A stretch of 64,000 nucleotides of DNA. Origin: Chelativorans sp. YIM 93263 (GTDB taxonomy: Bacteria; Pseudomonadota; Alphaproteobacteria; Rhizobiales; Rhizobiaceae). The stretch is from assembly GCF_028767125.1 (NCBI RefSeq), contig NZ_JAKCWP010000009.1:121040-185039 (forward strand), given 5' to 3'. The notes below the pieces were generated by a model. It was not told the DNA's origin, searched no databases, and worked only from the letters and a program-made list of their open reading frames with translations. Shown here in pieces: positions 43,531 to 53,799 of the stretch. Position numbers and translations under genes: made by a program. Each line of letters begins with the position of its first letter. Position 1 is the stretch's first letter.

Positions 43531-45183
43531 ATGAATCCCACCAAGAGCGAAAGAATGGGCGATTTCGACAGGCGAAAGTTCCTGAAGACGGGTGCCGCGG
43601 GCTTAACTCTGCTAATGTCCGGGCTTGCCAGCAAGCGGCTTGCTGCTCAGGAAACCTCCGGTCAAGTGATCATCGGATTTTCGCAGGAACCAACCGTTCT
43701 TCATCCGCACATGCCGCACATCGAGGTGGATGAAGGCGTTCATTTCAACCTTTTTGATCCGCTCTTTATCGTGGATTCCGAAGGCAATTTTCAGCCGGCC
43801 CTGGCGCGGGAAGTTCCCACGGTCGAGAATGGCGGGATCTCGGAGGATGGCCTGAAATGGCGTGTGAAGCTTCGCGAAGGTGTCAAGTGGCATGATGGCA
43901 CGCCATTCACGTCGAAAGACGTGAAGTTCACCATCGAGCTTCAAAAGGATCCGATGTTCAGCGCCATGCGTCGGACTGGCCACGAACTGGTCCGGAACAT
44001 CAGGATTGTGAACGACCACGAGATTACCTGGGAAATGGCCTCCCCATTTGCGCCCTATGCCTCGATCCTATCCTGGACTTTCATCGTACCCGAGCATGTC
44101 CTTGGCGGCGCTGACGACCCCAATAAAACCGATTTCGGGAATAACCCTGTGGGCACGGGTGCGTTCAAGTTCGGAGAGAGGGTAGCCGGCAACTACATCC
44201 TGCTCGATGCCAACCATGACTATTTTGGTGACGGCCCGCATGTAGAACGTGTCATCTTTCGGTACATTCCGGACATGACGGTTCTCTACACCCAATTCCG
44301 GACCGGTGACATCGACGTTATCGGGCTGCAGGGCATACAGCCTGACCGTTATGAGCAGGCAAGCCAACTTCCGGAGCGGGAGATCGTAGTAACGCCTGCG
44401 GCAACGATCGAATCCATCAGCTTCAACCTGGGCAAGCCCCAGTTCCAGGATCCGGCCGTGCGTGAGGCGCTATACTATGCGCTCGACAAAGCCACCATCA
44501 TAGATGCCATTTACTATGGCATTCCTGAGCCGACCGAGAGCTTCCTTCCTCATGAATCCCCTTATCACAATGATGACCTGCCCGCCGCGGAGTACAATCT
44601 TGAGAAGGCAAGGCAAATCCTTGATGAAGCGGGATGGAAGCCCGGACCGGACGGCATCCGCGAGAAGGATGGAGTTCGCCTTTCCTTCAAGAACTCGACC
44701 ACGGCGGGAAACAGCGTTCGAGAGCAAACGCAACAATTTATCCAGCAGAGCTATGCGGATATCGGCGTCGAGATGGAAATATCCAACCTGCCACCGGCTG
44801 TGATGTGGGGAGAATACTGGCAGATGTCGGAGTTCGACAGCGCGATGGTTGGTATCGTCTACACGACTGGACCAGACCCAGACGTGTCAAACTACCTGGA
44901 TTCCTCTGCGATCAGCGCCAAGGGCGGTGCCGGTCAGAACACCTGGCAATACGAAAACGAGACCATCGATGAGCTTCTGGCAAGGGGCGGAAGCCTCTTT
45001 GAGCCAGTGAAGCGCAAGGAGGTCTACAACGAGATTCAGGAGATTGTCCGCAAGGATCTGCCGTTCCTTCCCATCTTTCAGTACGCCAATTTGCGCGGTC
45101 ACAAGACCGGCCTTGAGGGTTTTGATCCCAATGTGAACGTGCGGATCGAGACTTGGAATGTCAACGAGTGGCGCTGGACCTAA
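43531..45183 (+). CDS. peptide/opine-type ABC transporter substrate-binding protein
   Basis: A 550-residue family 5 binding protein with a GAGAGGAG ribosome site. A twin-arginine leader (FDRRKFLKTGAAGLTLLMSG) indicates folded export by Tat. The SBP_bac_5 pattern is clear: LAREVPTVENGGISEDGLKW, FRLREGVKWHDGTPF-type (KLREGVKWHDGTPFTSKDVK), VGTGAFKF and VREALYYALDKATI. The family binds peptides, nickel, opines and chelates. It is followed by two permeases and two ATPases in the standard Dpp order. Confidence 0.93.
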   Translation: MNPTKSERMGDFDRRKFLKTGAAGLTLLMSGLASKRLAAQETSGQVIIGFSQEPTVLHPHMPHIEVDEGVHFNLFDPLFIVDSEGNFQPALAREVPTVENGGISEDGLKWRVKLREGVKWHDGTPFTSKDVKFTIELQKDPMFSAMRRTGHELVRNIRIVNDHEITWEMASPFAPYASILSWTFIVPEHVLGGADDPNKTDFGNNPVGTGAFKFGERVAGNYILLDANHDYFGDGPHVERVIFRYIPDMTVLYTQFRTGDIDVIGLQGIQPDRYEQASQLPEREIVVTPAATIESISFNLGKPQFQDPAVREALYYALDKATIIDAIYYGIPEPTESFLPHESPYHNDDLPAAEYNLEKARQILDEAGWKPGPDGIREKDGVRLSFKNSTTAGNSVREQTQQFIQQSYADIGVEMEISNLPPAVMWGEYWQMSEFDSAMVGIVYTTGPDPDVSNYLDSSAISAKGGAGQNTWQYENETIDELLARGGSLFEPVKRKEVYNEIQEIVRKDLPFLPIFQYANLRGHKTGLEGFDPNVNVRIETWNVNEWRWT

Positions 45184-45243
45184 GCCTCCGCAACCAATTG
45201 GCCTGGCCGTTCAGGCCAGGCTGTCACAAACAGGGAGGCAGCC

Positions 45244-46194
45244 ATGTTGAGGTTCACACTGTACAGGCTTGGGCACAGCGTGTTGCTCCTGTTCCTGGTA
45301 TCGCTAATTGGCTACACCATCCTGCATCTCGCGCCCGGCGGGCCGCTTTCGCAGTACGCGCTGTCACCGGGGATGTCCCAGGCAGAGTTGAACCAGATTG
45401 CAGAACGGATGGGACTCAATCGGCCTATCCCAATCCAGTATCTTGACTGGCTTTCCAGTTTTCTCGTCGGAGATTGGGGAGAGAGTTTTCGTGACGGCCG
45501 AGCGGTTCTCTCTGTCATTTCCGGGCATCTTTTCGCCACCATTCTCCTTGTGCTGAGTTCCAGTGTCATTTCGATAGGATTGGGCACCCTGGTGGGAGTT
45601 CTCGGAGCGACGCGACGCTACTCGGCGTGGGATTATCTCGCGACCGTCGGAGCCATGATCGCTCTGTCCATACCGACGTTCTGGTTCGGCCTGGTGGCCA
45701 TTTACGTCTTTGCCCTTCGGCTGGACTGGTTTCCCTCGGGCAACATGTACAGCATCGGGGATGAAAGCTTCCTGGATTACGTGCATCACCTCGTGATGCC
45801 GTCGCTGGTTCTTGCCTTGGTGAACGTCGCAATCTGGTCGCGCTACATGCGATCGTCGATGCTTGACGTCATTGGGCAGGATTTCGTGCGCACTGCGAAG
45901 GCCAAGGGAGTGTCCGGCCGTCGGGTACTTTATGGCCACGTGATCCGGAACGCTCTTATACCGATGATCACGCTGGCTGGGATTCAGCTTCCCATGCTTC
46001 TGTCGGGGGCGCTGGTAACCGAGACAGTCTTCACCTGGCCCGGCATCGGACGCCTGTTTCTGGATAGCCTTGGCTACAATGATTACCCGGTCATCATGGG
46101 CGTACTGATGTTTACTGCGATCTTCGTACTCCTGGGTAATCTGATCGCTGACATCCTGGTCGCAATTGCTGATCCACGCGTGAGGCTCGAATAA
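45244..46194 (+). CDS. ABC transporter permease, DppB/OppB type
   Basis: A 316-residue inner-membrane permease with an AGGGAGG ribosome site. The N-terminal signature RLGHSVLLLFLVSLIGYTIL and the GPLS(Q)...MGLNRPIPIQYLDWL motif are typical of DppB/OppB. The EAA loop is DFVRTAKAKGVSGRRVLYGH. About six membrane helices. It pairs with the DppC-type permease that starts in its stop codon (TAATG). Confidence 0.93.
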   Translation: MLRFTLYRLGHSVLLLFLVSLIGYTILHLAPGGPLSQYALSPGMSQAELNQIAERMGLNRPIPIQYLDWLSSFLVGDWGESFRDGRAVLSVISGHLFATILLVLSSSVISIGLGTLVGVLGATRRYSAWDYLATVGAMIALSIPTFWFGLVAIYVFALRLDWFPSGNMYSIGDESFLDYVHHLVMPSLVLALVNVAIWSRYMRSSMLDVIGQDFVRTAKAKGVSGRRVLYGHVIRNALIPMITLAGIQLPMLLSGALVTETVFTWPGIGRLFLDSLGYNDYPVIMGVLMFTAIFVLLGNLIADILVAIADPRVRLE

Positions 46195-47084
46195 TGACAG
46201 CAGCAGTAGAGCAACGGGCGGCAAGCTCCACAGGGAGCGACTGGCTAAAGTCCCGCACGGTCAAAAGGTTCATTCGCCACAGGCTGGCCATCACCGGCGT
46301 GATCATGATTTCACTAATCACCTTCATGTGCGTGGTGGGGCCTTGGCTACTCCCGTACAATATGCTGGAGATTCATATCAGGGACCGCTTCACTCCTCCT
46401 TTGACAGGTGACTACCTGTTCGGCACCGACGAGATGGGGCGGGATCTCGCGGCCCGGCTGTTTATGGCAGGGCGCATTTCCCTCATGGTGGGCGTGGCCG
46501 CCATGCTTCTTTCTACACTGATAGGAACCGTGATCGGTCTGGTGGCTGGCTACTTCGGCAAGGTGACGGGCACTCTCCTGATGCGACTCACGGATTCATT
46601 CCTGTGTTTCCCGCAGGTCTTCCTTCTGCTCACATTGGCTGCCTTTCTTCAGCCTAACGCCTTCATGATCACGCTTATCATCGCGGCCACCAGTTGGATG
46701 GAAGTTGCACGTATTGTCTCGGCGGAAATTAGGTCTCTTCGTGAGAGGGATTTCGTGACCGCCGCGAAAATCAGTGGCGCGTCGCACACATGGATCATGT
46801 TCCGGGAGCTCCTCCCGAACACTGTTGGCCCGATCATCGTTGCTGCCACGCTCACGGTGGCCAAGGCAATTCTGCTCGAAGCCTATGTGAGTTTCCTCGG
46901 CTACGGTATTCAGCCTCCTCTCCCGAGTTGGGGTAACATGCTGAACAACGCCCAGCAGTTCCTGGATACCGCGCCGTGGCTGGCCATCGTTCCGGGCGTG
47001 GCGATCACGGCGGCAGTCACGAGCTTCAATTTCATCGGTGACGGTCTGCGGGACGCCCTCGACGCACGGAGTGATATGCCATGA
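46194..47084 (+). CDS. ABC transporter permease, DppC/OppC type
   Basis: A 296-residue permease with N-terminal region RTVKRFIRHRLAITGVIMIS, the DppC marker FGTDEMGRDLAARLFMAGRI and the EAA loop ERDFVTAAKISGASHTWIMF. It forms the channel with the DppB-type subunit. Its stop overlaps the following ATPase start (ATGA). Confidence 0.93.
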   Translation: MTAAVEQRAASSTGSDWLKSRTVKRFIRHRLAITGVIMISLITFMCVVGPWLLPYNMLEIHIRDRFTPPLTGDYLFGTDEMGRDLAARLFMAGRISLMVGVAAMLLSTLIGTVIGLVAGYFGKVTGTLLMRLTDSFLCFPQVFLLLTLAAFLQPNAFMITLIIAATSWMEVARIVSAEIRSLRERDFVTAAKISGASHTWIMFRELLPNTVGPIIVAATLTVAKAILLEAYVSFLGYGIQPPLPSWGNMLNNAQQFLDTAPWLAIVPGVAITAAVTSFNFIGDGLRDALDARSDMP

Positions 47085-48088
47085 CGAGAGTTCTCACGGT
47101 CGAAAACCTCAACATCGGCTTTCGCTCGGAGGGCAGGGAACTTCCGGTAGTACATGATGTGAGCTTTACGCTCGAGGCCGGAAAAACCCTGGCTCTTGTA
47201 GGAGAGAGCGGGTCCGGAAAATCCGTAACGAGCCTCGGCATTATGCGGCTCTTGCCTCCTCCGCCACAATCGCGCGCGCGAGGAAAAATTATCTTGCACT
47301 CCGACGAGGACATTGACCTGCTTTCAATCAGCGAGGCGCGCATGCGTCGTCTTCGCGGCGACAGGATCGCGATGATCTTCCAGGAGCCGCTAACGTCGCT
47401 GAATCCCGTTTACACAATCGGGGACCAGATCATCGAGGCGATCCGAAGCCACCGTGCAATATCAGCGAGGAAGGCCCGGGAGAGAGCCGTCGAGTTGATA
47501 GACCAGGTCGGCATTCCCGACGCGGCGGCGCGCCTGACCACCTATCCGCACGAGCTCTCGGGCGGCATGCGCCAGCGGATCATGATCGCCATTGCGCTGG
47601 CACTGGAACCCGAGATCTTGATCGCCGACGAGCCGACAACTGCACTGGATGTGACTGTCCAGGCCCAGATTATCGACCTTCTGCGCCGTCTTCAGGCGGA
47701 GACCGGAATGGCGATGCTCTTCATCACCCACGATTTCGGCGTCGTGGCCGATATCGCCGACAGGACCATCGTCATGTATGCGGGACAGATGGTCGAGCAC
47801 GGGCAGACTGAGGCCGTTCTGGAGACGCCGCTGATGCCCTACACCAGCGGTCTCATGCGAGCAGTACCAGAGCTGGAGACGGCCGGCCTGAATCAAGGGG
47901 AGCTTCAGTCTATCGAAGGCTTTGTTCCCAACCCGGCAAGTCTGCCGAATGGATGCGCATTCCACCCCCGCTGCACGCACACGCTCAGTGGAATTTGTGA
48001 TGTGCCGCCGGTGCCGTTCGAAGACGCGGGCAATGGCCACTTGGTGCGCTGCAAGCGCTGGCAATCCATTCTGGAGAATGCCGAATGA
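47081..48088 (+). CDS. ABC transporter ATPase, DppD/OppD type
   Basis: A 335-residue ATPase with Walker A GESGSGKS, signature [16 protein letters not shown], Walker [13 protein letters not shown] and the oligopeptide-type C-terminal extension with cysteines ([20 protein letters not shown]). It energises the transporter together with the DppF-type subunit, whose start overlaps its stop (ATGA). Confidence 0.93.
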   Translation: MTRVLTVENLNIGFRSEGRELPVVHDVSFTLEAGKTLALVGESGSGKSVTSLGIMRLLPPPPQSRARGKIILHSDEDIDLLSISEARMRRLRGDRIAMIFQEPLTSLNPVYTIGDQIIEAIRSHRAISARKARERAVELIDQVGIPDAAARLTTYPHELSGGMRQRIMIAIALALEPEILIADEPTTALDVTVQAQIIDLLRRLQAETGMAMLFITHDFGVVADIADRTIVMYAGQMVEHGQTEAVLETPLMPYTSGLMRAVPELETAGLNQGELQSIEGFVPNPASLPNGCAFHPRCTHTLSGICDVPPVPFEDAGNGHLVRCKRWQSILENAE

Positions 48089-49086
48089 ACGAGTTACCCC
48101 TGATTCAAACTGCCGACCTCAAGCAACACTTCCCGCTTCACAAAGGTCTCTTCGGGGGACAGGGACCGGTCATACGTGCCGTTGACGGAGTATCGATAGA
48201 TATCCCCCGCCGATCGGTACTCGGGTTGGTCGGCGAAAGTGGGTCCGGGAAGTCCACGCTCGGCAGAGCCATCATGGGGCTGTCCCGACCCACTGCTGGA
48301 ACCATGACGTTCGATGGCATTGACATGGCACGAGCTTCATCGAGCGAGTTGAAGTCCCTGCGACGTCGCATGCAGATGGTTTTCCAGGATCCGTTCAGCA
48401 GTTTGAATCCGAGAATGAGCATCGCTGAAACGCTTAGCGTTCCGCTTCGCTTTCACAATCCAGGATTAAGCAGGTCCCGTCGCAAGGACCGGGCAGCGGA
48501 AATGTTGGAGCGCGTTGGACTTCCCGGCCAGTATATCAGCAGGTTTCCGCATGAGTTCTCCGGTGGGCAGCGCCAGCGTATTGGAATCGCAAGGGCTCTT
48601 ATCGTGCAACCAGACTTCATCATGGCCGATGAGGTTGTTTCCGCGCTCGACGTGTCAGTCCAGGCCCAGGTTCTGAACCTCTTTGGCCGGCTGCAGCGGG
48701 ATCTTGAGCTCACGATGCTCTTCATCACGCATGACCTGGCCGTGGTCGGACACATCTCGGATTTCGTTGCGGTCATGTATCTCGGAAGGGTCGTGGAATT
48801 CGCGTCTACAAGGGAACTGTTTTCGAACCCCCGGCATCCTTACACTGAAGCGCTTCTTTCCGCAGCTCCGTCTCCGAAGTCCGCGAACAGGAGAAAGCGG
48901 ATAGTGCTGAAGGGCGATATTCCGAGTCCCCTGAACCCGCCCAGTGGTTGTCAGTTCAGAACGCGGTGCCCTTACGCTGTGGAAGATTGCAGCCATGAGG
49001 TTCCAAAGCTGCGAGAGCTTTCCCCAGAACACAAGGCGGCCTGTATTCGCGATGATCTTTCACTTGCGCCTGCAACTCAACAGTGA
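48085..49086 (+). CDS. ABC transporter ATPase, DppF/OppF type
   Basis: A 333-residue ATPase: KQHFPLHKGLFGGQGPVIRA at the N-terminus, Walker [12 protein letters not shown], signature FSGGQRQRIGIARALI, Walker B FIMADEVVSALD (Val in place of the usual Pro after DE) and the C-terminal cysteine extension GCQFRTRCPYAVEDC. Its stop overlaps the GTG start of the next oxidase, so all nine genes appear to be translated from one message. Confidence 0.93.
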   Translation: MNELPLIQTADLKQHFPLHKGLFGGQGPVIRAVDGVSIDIPRRSVLGLVGESGSGKSTLGRAIMGLSRPTAGTMTFDGIDMARASSSELKSLRRRMQMVFQDPFSSLNPRMSIAETLSVPLRFHNPGLSRSRRKDRAAEMLERVGLPGQYISRFPHEFSGGQRQRIGIARALIVQPDFIMADEVVSALDVSVQAQVLNLFGRLQRDLELTMLFITHDLAVVGHISDFVAVMYLGRVVEFASTRELFSNPRHPYTEALLSAAPSPKSANRRKRIVLKGDIPSPLNPPSGCQFRTRCPYAVEDCSHEVPKLRELSPEHKAACIRDDLSLAPATQQ

Positions 49087-50399
49087 GGTCCCACTTGCGT
49101 CGTTTTTCACCCATCGGTGATGTTCTTTGGCGCAAGACAGCGCCTCCATCGGAGTTTAAAGAAGTTCTCTCAGGCCACCGGGAAGCTGAAATTTGCATCG
49201 TAGGCGGGGGCTTTTGTGGGCTTCACACCGCTCTCAACTTGGCCAAAGAGGGCCGCAGCGTCATTCTTCTCGAAGCCGAGGAGATCGGATTTGGGGGATC
49301 GGGGCGAAATGCCGGTCACTGCACGCCGACCTTCCATCACTATAGCCTGAACAGCATAAGGAGGCTGCTGGGCGAAAAGCGGGGCGAGAAGCTTATTCAA
49401 CTGCAGCTCAACGCTGCAGACCGGATCGCCGATATTGTCCACGAACACAACATCGATTGCGAGTGGGTGCAGAACGGATACGTTATGGCTGCACCAACTC
49501 CCGGAAATCTGTCGGCCCTGCAAAGCAAAGTCGACAGCTACAACGCGGCCGGTCAGTCAACTTACCTCGCCGATGCGGAAGAGGTAAGGAAACTAACGGG
49601 CATGAAGGGTCAGTTCGGGGGATGGGTTCATCCTGGCGGTGCTCATCTCAACCCGATGGGTCTGTCCCGAGGTCTGGCTATGGCCGCCCGCCGCCATGGA
49701 GCAGGGTTGTTCGTTCGCTCGCGGGTTACGGAGGCGCGCCGGACGGGACGAAAGTGGAAAGTTTCCACCACCGAAGGATCCGTGATCGCCAAACGCGTGA
49801 TATACACGACCGGGGCCTACACCCAAGCGGCTTGGCCAAAACTTGATAAAAGCTTCCGGATAATGAGGGTAATGGTTGGAGCCACCAAACCATTGCCTGA
49901 TGCGATAGACGTACTTCCCGAAAACGTCACTGCCCATGACGGGCGAGGCAACATATTCGTTTACAAGCGGGATGCATTCGGCCGCATTGTAGCGTCGATG
50001 TTTCCGCGGCTGTTCGGCGGTCGAGAAAAGATGCTCCGGCTTCTTACACGCCGATTGCAATACCATCACCCCAGCCTCCCGGCGGATATCGAATGGGATT
50101 GTCTGTGGACGGGAGAGCTCGATATGCAGCCATTGACGATCCCGCGCCTGTATCACCTCGAGGAAGGAGCCGTCGCAGTTACCGGGCTCTCGGGAAGGGG
50201 AGTGCCGACAGGCTATACTGTCGGTCAGGTACTTTCCGACTGGGCCCGCGATATGCCTCACAACGACCTCGCCTTGCCGATCGAGCCGCTGCGGAGAACG
50301 CCCTTGTACATGTCCTTCGGCCCGCAATTGGCGCTCCGGGGCTACGAAATGCGAGACCGGTTTTCGGAGTGGCGTTCAGGTCAGAAGATGCGCCCGTGA
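49083..50399 (+). CDS. second FAD-dependent amine oxidoreductase (PuuB/DAO-like)
   Basis: A 438-residue flavoprotein starting at GTG 49083, which overlaps the previous stop. The FAD motif is ICIVGGGFCGLHTALNLAKE, followed by GFGGSGRNAGHCTPTF, as in gamma-glutamylputrescine oxidase and related amine oxidases. The C-terminal half has GLSGRGVPTGYTVGQVL. It differs clearly from the first oxidase of this operon, so the pathway probably has two successive C-N oxidations or two related substrates. Confidence 0.9.
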   Translation: MRSHLRRFSPIGDVLWRKTAPPSEFKEVLSGHREAEICIVGGGFCGLHTALNLAKEGRSVILLEAEEIGFGGSGRNAGHCTPTFHHYSLNSIRRLLGEKRGEKLIQLQLNAADRIADIVHEHNIDCEWVQNGYVMAAPTPGNLSALQSKVDSYNAAGQSTYLADAEEVRKLTGMKGQFGGWVHPGGAHLNPMGLSRGLAMAARRHGAGLFVRSRVTEARRTGRKWKVSTTEGSVIAKRVIYTTGAYTQAAWPKLDKSFRIMRVMVGATKPLPDAIDVLPENVTAHDGRGNIFVYKRDAFGRIVASMFPRLFGGREKMLRLLTRRLQYHHPSLPADIEWDCLWTGELDMQPLTIPRLYHLEEGAVAVTGLSGRGVPTGYTVGQVLSDWARDMPHNDLALPIEPLRRTPLYMSFGPQLALRGYEMRDRFSEWRSGQKMRP

Positions 50400-50826
50400 T
50401 AGTACTGACCGCAGCGGCTGCACCCAACGTGAGTGACTTCGTGCATCTCATCTCTTGACGGACTCCTCGGTCGATAGCGCGAGTGTTGGCGAGTCGGAAT
50501 TGCTTCCACTTGGCTGCGACGGACGCGGCGAAAACGTTAACAGCGGCGGCACAATATCGCAGGGCTTCGGAACAGGCGCGCGGGAGTAGGGGAACTCAGC
50601 CGCGCTTTCACTGTATCATTTATAACCCAAGGTTCCCTCATGGCCCGTTTAAAGCGCTGCAAGTCCGATATGAATACGCGGAGGTGGTCCTTGAGTCCGC
50701 CGATGCGGCTCAGCAGTGGCGGCTAATTTGCGCGGGGGCAAATTGGTAGCATCGGATCAGCGCACTTTTAAGTTCCTGCTTCTGGACGTAGAGCGGCGAT
50801 GTTGCCGACGCACTCAAGTATCAAGG
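50400..50826. other. convergent intergenic region, no gene seen
   Basis: About 430 bases lie between the convergent ends of the two catabolic operons. An 88-codon plus-strand frame has no ribosome site and no protein pattern. A CCCCTTCGGGG hairpin overlaps the last codons of the lyase gene (around 50830-50842). Confidence 0.5.
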
Positions 50827-52248
50827 TTATGGCCCCTTCGGGGATACCATCCTGTCGACGTGTCCCGAGGTAGCCTGTGCTAACAGGGCTTCCATTTCTG
50901 CTGCACTGACGACACCTTCTGAGATGGCCATTTCAGAGAACGGTACTCCAGCATCGCGGGCTCGGCGCACGATCTGGGCAGTCCGCTCGTAGCCAATCCG
51001 GGGCACCACGGCCGTCGAAACCGCGCTTGACAAAGTCAGGTTAGACATAGTTTGCGGCGCGTCGGCTCGCAATCCGGCAACACATTTTTCCGAGAACAAC
51101 CGGATCTCGGATGTCATGAGACGGAGGGATGAGAACAGAGAACTGGCGATGAGTGGTTCGTAATGGTTGACCTCAAGCTGGCCCTGCTGAGCCGCCATGG
51201 CCACAGCTGTATCATTGCCCGCCACCACCATGCTCGCTTGGCAGAGCGCCATTGGCTGCACAGGATTAACCTTGCCGGGCATGATTGATGATCCCGCTTG
51301 CAGGGGCGGCAGCTGCAGTTCACCCAACCCCCCTGAGGGACCTGAGGAGAGAATTATGAAATCGGATCCGATCTTAGCCAGGGACAGCGCACAAGTCTTT
51401 AGCTCGCCAGAAAGGCGTGCGAAGCAATCGACGTTTTGCATGGCGTCGAAATTATCCTGCGGTGCGCGCCAGGCAACCTCCGTGTGCTCGGAAAGCTTAT
51501 CGAGGACACTGTTCCTAAACCTATCGGGCGAACCCAGGCCTGTGCCGATCGCCGTCCCGCCAAGCGGAAGTTCCGTCAATTCACTTCGAAGTAGCAAAAG
51601 TTTTGCTTCAAGCCGCTCGACGAGCGAGGCGTATCCGCCAAACGCTTGTCCGAGCATCATGGGTTGCGCGTCCTGCAGGCAGGTCCTTCCGAGACGCATC
51701 AGATCGGCATACTCTGCAGCCTTCCTCAAGAACTCGTCGCGCAGTCCGCGCAAGACGGTGGCGAGTTCCGCCAGCATCTCGTGGCATGCGAGCTTAATGG
51801 CTGACGGAACGACGTCGTTCGTCGACTGAGATAGGTTCACGTGGTCGTTCGGATGTACCCTTTCGTAATCGCCGGGCAGGCCGCCGAGGATGGCGGCGGC
51901 CCTGCTTGCCAGCACCTCATTCACGTTCATGTTGGTGGCAGTTCCGCCGGTTCCCTCGAGCATGTCGACCACGAAATGCTCGCGATGCTTTCCCGCGACG
52001 AGCTCATCGCATGCCGCAGCTATTGCTTCCGCAATCTCGTTCGGGAGGATGCCCGCTGACCGGTTGGCTTCGGCGCACGCCTTTTTGATGAACGCAAATG
52101 CACGAAGGTATGCGGGTTCGTCCCCGAGAACCCTGCCGGAGAATGCAAAGTTTTCCCGCGCGCGAGCCGTGTTTACGCCATACAGCGCGTCGGCCGGAAT
52201 TTGGATTGCTCCGAGAAAGTCCCTTGCCGTCCTCGTCCTTTCGCCCAT
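50827..52248 (-). CDS. aspartate ammonia-lyase / class II fumarase family lyase
   Basis: A 473-residue aspartase/fumarase-superfamily enzyme with GAGGAG before ATG. Conserved regions in order are TGGTATNMNVNEVLASRAA, LSQSTNDVVPSAIK and the flexible signature loop GSSIMPGKVNPVQ with its catalytic Ser. It would release fumarate from aspartate or an N-substituted aspartate by beta-elimination. It is the last gene of the amino-acid transporter operon, 10 bases after the ATPase. Classical AspA is also this length, but the context suggests a substrate produced by the other lyase. Confidence 0.88.
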   Translation of the reverse strand: MGERTRTARDFLGAIQIPADALYGVNTARARENFAFSGRVLGDEPAYLRAFAFIKKACAEANRSAGILPNEIAEAIAAACDELVAGKHREHFVVDMLEGTGGTATNMNVNEVLASRAAAILGGLPGDYERVHPNDHVNLSQSTNDVVPSAIKLACHEMLAELATVLRGLRDEFLRKAAEYADLMRLGRTCLQDAQPMMLGQAFGGYASLVERLEAKLLLLRSELTELPLGGTAIGTGLGSPDRFRNSVLDKLSEHTEVAWRAPQDNFDAMQNVDCFARLSGELKTCALSLAKIGSDFIILSSGPSGGLGELQLPPLQAGSSIMPGKVNPVQPMALCQASMVVAGNDTAVAMAAQQGQLEVNHYEPLIASSLFSSLRLMTSEIRLFSEKCVAGLRADAPQTMSNLTLSSAVSTAVVPRIGYERTAQIVRRARDAGVPFSEMAISEGVVSAAEMEALLAQATSGHVDRMVSPKGP

Positions 52249-52258
52249 GCCGAACTCC

Positions 52259-53035
52259 TCAGTGTACGAGTATCTGATCTAGAAAAGCTTTTGCCCTTCC
52301 GCTTTTCGGTGCGGAGAAGAATTCGGAGGGAACCGCTTCCTCGGCAATCTTCCCTTCGTCCATGAAAACCACGCGGTCCGCCACTTCGCGCGCGAATCCC
52401 ATTTCGTGGGTGACGCAGATCATCGTCATCCCGGTTCCGGCGAGTTCGATCATCGTGTTGAGCACTTCCTTGACCATTTCTGGGTCGAGGGCGGACGTGG
52501 GTTCATCGAACAGCATGACCTCGGGCTTCATGCAGAGCGCCCTGGCGATGGCGACACGCTGCTGCTGGCCACCGGAGAGCTGGGCCGGGTACTTGTACGC
52601 CTGATCCTCGATCCTGACCTGCCTGAGGTACGCCAAAGCCGTCTCCTTCGCCTCTTCTCTCGGGCGGCCGAGAATCCAGGTCGGTCCGACGGTGAGATTC
52701 TTTAGCACCGTCATGTGCGGGAACAAGTTGAAGTGCTGGAAAACCATGCCGACCTTGCGTCGCACCTCGTTCAGGGACGCCGATTTTCCGTCGAGCCTGG
52801 TGCCGTTGACAGTCAGGTCGCCTTCCTGATGCCGCTCCAACCCGTTGATGCAGCGGATCAGGGTCGACTTTCCCGAGCCACTTGGACCGCAGATGACAAC
52901 CCTTTCCCCTTGGTTCACCTGCAGAGAGATGCCCTTGATGGCATGAAAGTCGCCGAACCATTTGTTCACTCTGGAAAGGCTAACGATGGGGTCCCGTCCA
53001 CCCGCACCTTCCGCTGTGGCAGCTGATGCCGTCAT
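52259..53035 (-). CDS. polar amino-acid ABC transporter ATPase (GlnQ/HisP-like), copy 2
   Basis: A 258-residue ATPase preceded by AAGGAGGAAAG. It has Walker [19 protein letters not shown], signature [19 protein letters not shown], Walker [15 protein letters not shown] and the His of [14 protein letters not shown]. It is one of two closely similar ATPases in the operon; with two permeases the transporter may use a heterodimer. Confidence 0.93.
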   Translation of the reverse strand: MTASAATAEGAGGRDPIVSLSRVNKWFGDFHAIKGISLQVNQGERVVICGPSGSGKSTLIRCINGLERHQEGDLTVNGTRLDGKSASLNEVRRKVGMVFQHFNLFPHMTVLKNLTVGPTWILGRPREEAKETALAYLRQVRIEDQAYKYPAQLSGGQQQRVAIARALCMKPEVMLFDEPTSALDPEMVKEVLNTMIELAGTGMTMICVTHEMGFAREVADRVVFMDEGKIAEEAVPSEFFSAPKSGRAKAFLDQILVH

Positions 53036-53046
53036 CGCTTTCCTCC

Positions 53047-53799
53047 TTAGAAGATCATCTCCAGGAAGGCCTTCGTCCGGTCTTCCCGAGGGGACGTAAA
53101 GATGACTTCCGGCGGTCCGATCTCCACAATCCTGCCCTTGTCCATGAAAACAACCCGGTCGGCCACCTCGCGGGCGAAGCCCATCTCGTGGGTCACGACC
53201 ACCATGGTCATGCCCTCCCGAGCCAGTTCCTTCATCACCGCGAGCACCTCGCCAATGGTTTCCGGATCGAGTGCCGATGTCGGCTCATCGAAGAGAATGG
53301 CCTCGGGTTTCATCGCCAGCGCCCTGACGATCGCGACGCGTTGCTGCTGGCCGCCGGAGAGGGCGGCCGGAAAATCGTTCGCCTTGTGCGCTAAGCCGAC
53401 CCGCTCAAGCATTTCCATGGCGCGCTCTTCTGTTTCGGCGCGAGTTCCAACCCTTGCGCGCACCGGGGCGAGACAGATGTTGCTCATGACCGTCATGTGG
53501 GGGAACAGCGAATAGTCCTGGAACACCATCCCGATTCGCCGCCTGGCCACCTGCCAGTCACGCCTTGTCGAAATTGGCATTCCGTCGATAGTGACGCGAC
53601 CCCCATCAACCCTCTCCAAGCCGTTGAGGCAGCGGATGAATGTTGATTTGCCCGAACCACTCGGACCGATGACGACCACGACCTCGCCCCGCGACACGTC
53701 TGCGTCGACGCCATCGAGCGCGCGCATGTTGCCGTACTTTTTGACAACGCCGCGGACCGATATGACAGGTCCCTCTGCTGTTGCCGGACTGTTAGGCAT
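53047..53799 (-). CDS. polar amino-acid ABC transporter ATPase (GlnQ/HisP-like), copy 1
   Basis: A 250-residue ATPase with Walker [21 protein letters not shown], signature [19 protein letters not shown], Walker [14 protein letters not shown] and [14 protein letters not shown]. Its start lies inside the end of the lyase gene (8-base overlap), so it is translationally coupled. Eleven bases separate it from the second ATPase. Confidence 0.93.
   Translation of the reverse strand: MPNSPATAEGPVISVRGVVKKYGNMRALDGVDADVSRGEVVVVIGPSGSGKSTFIRCLNGLERVDGGRVTIDGMPISTRRDWQVARRRIGMVFQDYSLFPHMTVMSNICLAPVRARVGTRAETEERAMEMLERVGLAHKANDFPAALSGGQQQRVAIVRALAMKPEAILFDEPTSALDPETIGEVLAVMKELAREGMTMVVVTHEMGFAREVADRVVFMDKGRIVEIGPPEVIFTSPREDRTKAFLEMIF

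Noticed and set aside
40939..50399. Calling the operon an EDTA-degradation locus
   Set aside because: No flavin monooxygenase (EmoA-like) or flavin reductase is present; only the importer/oxidase layout is similar.
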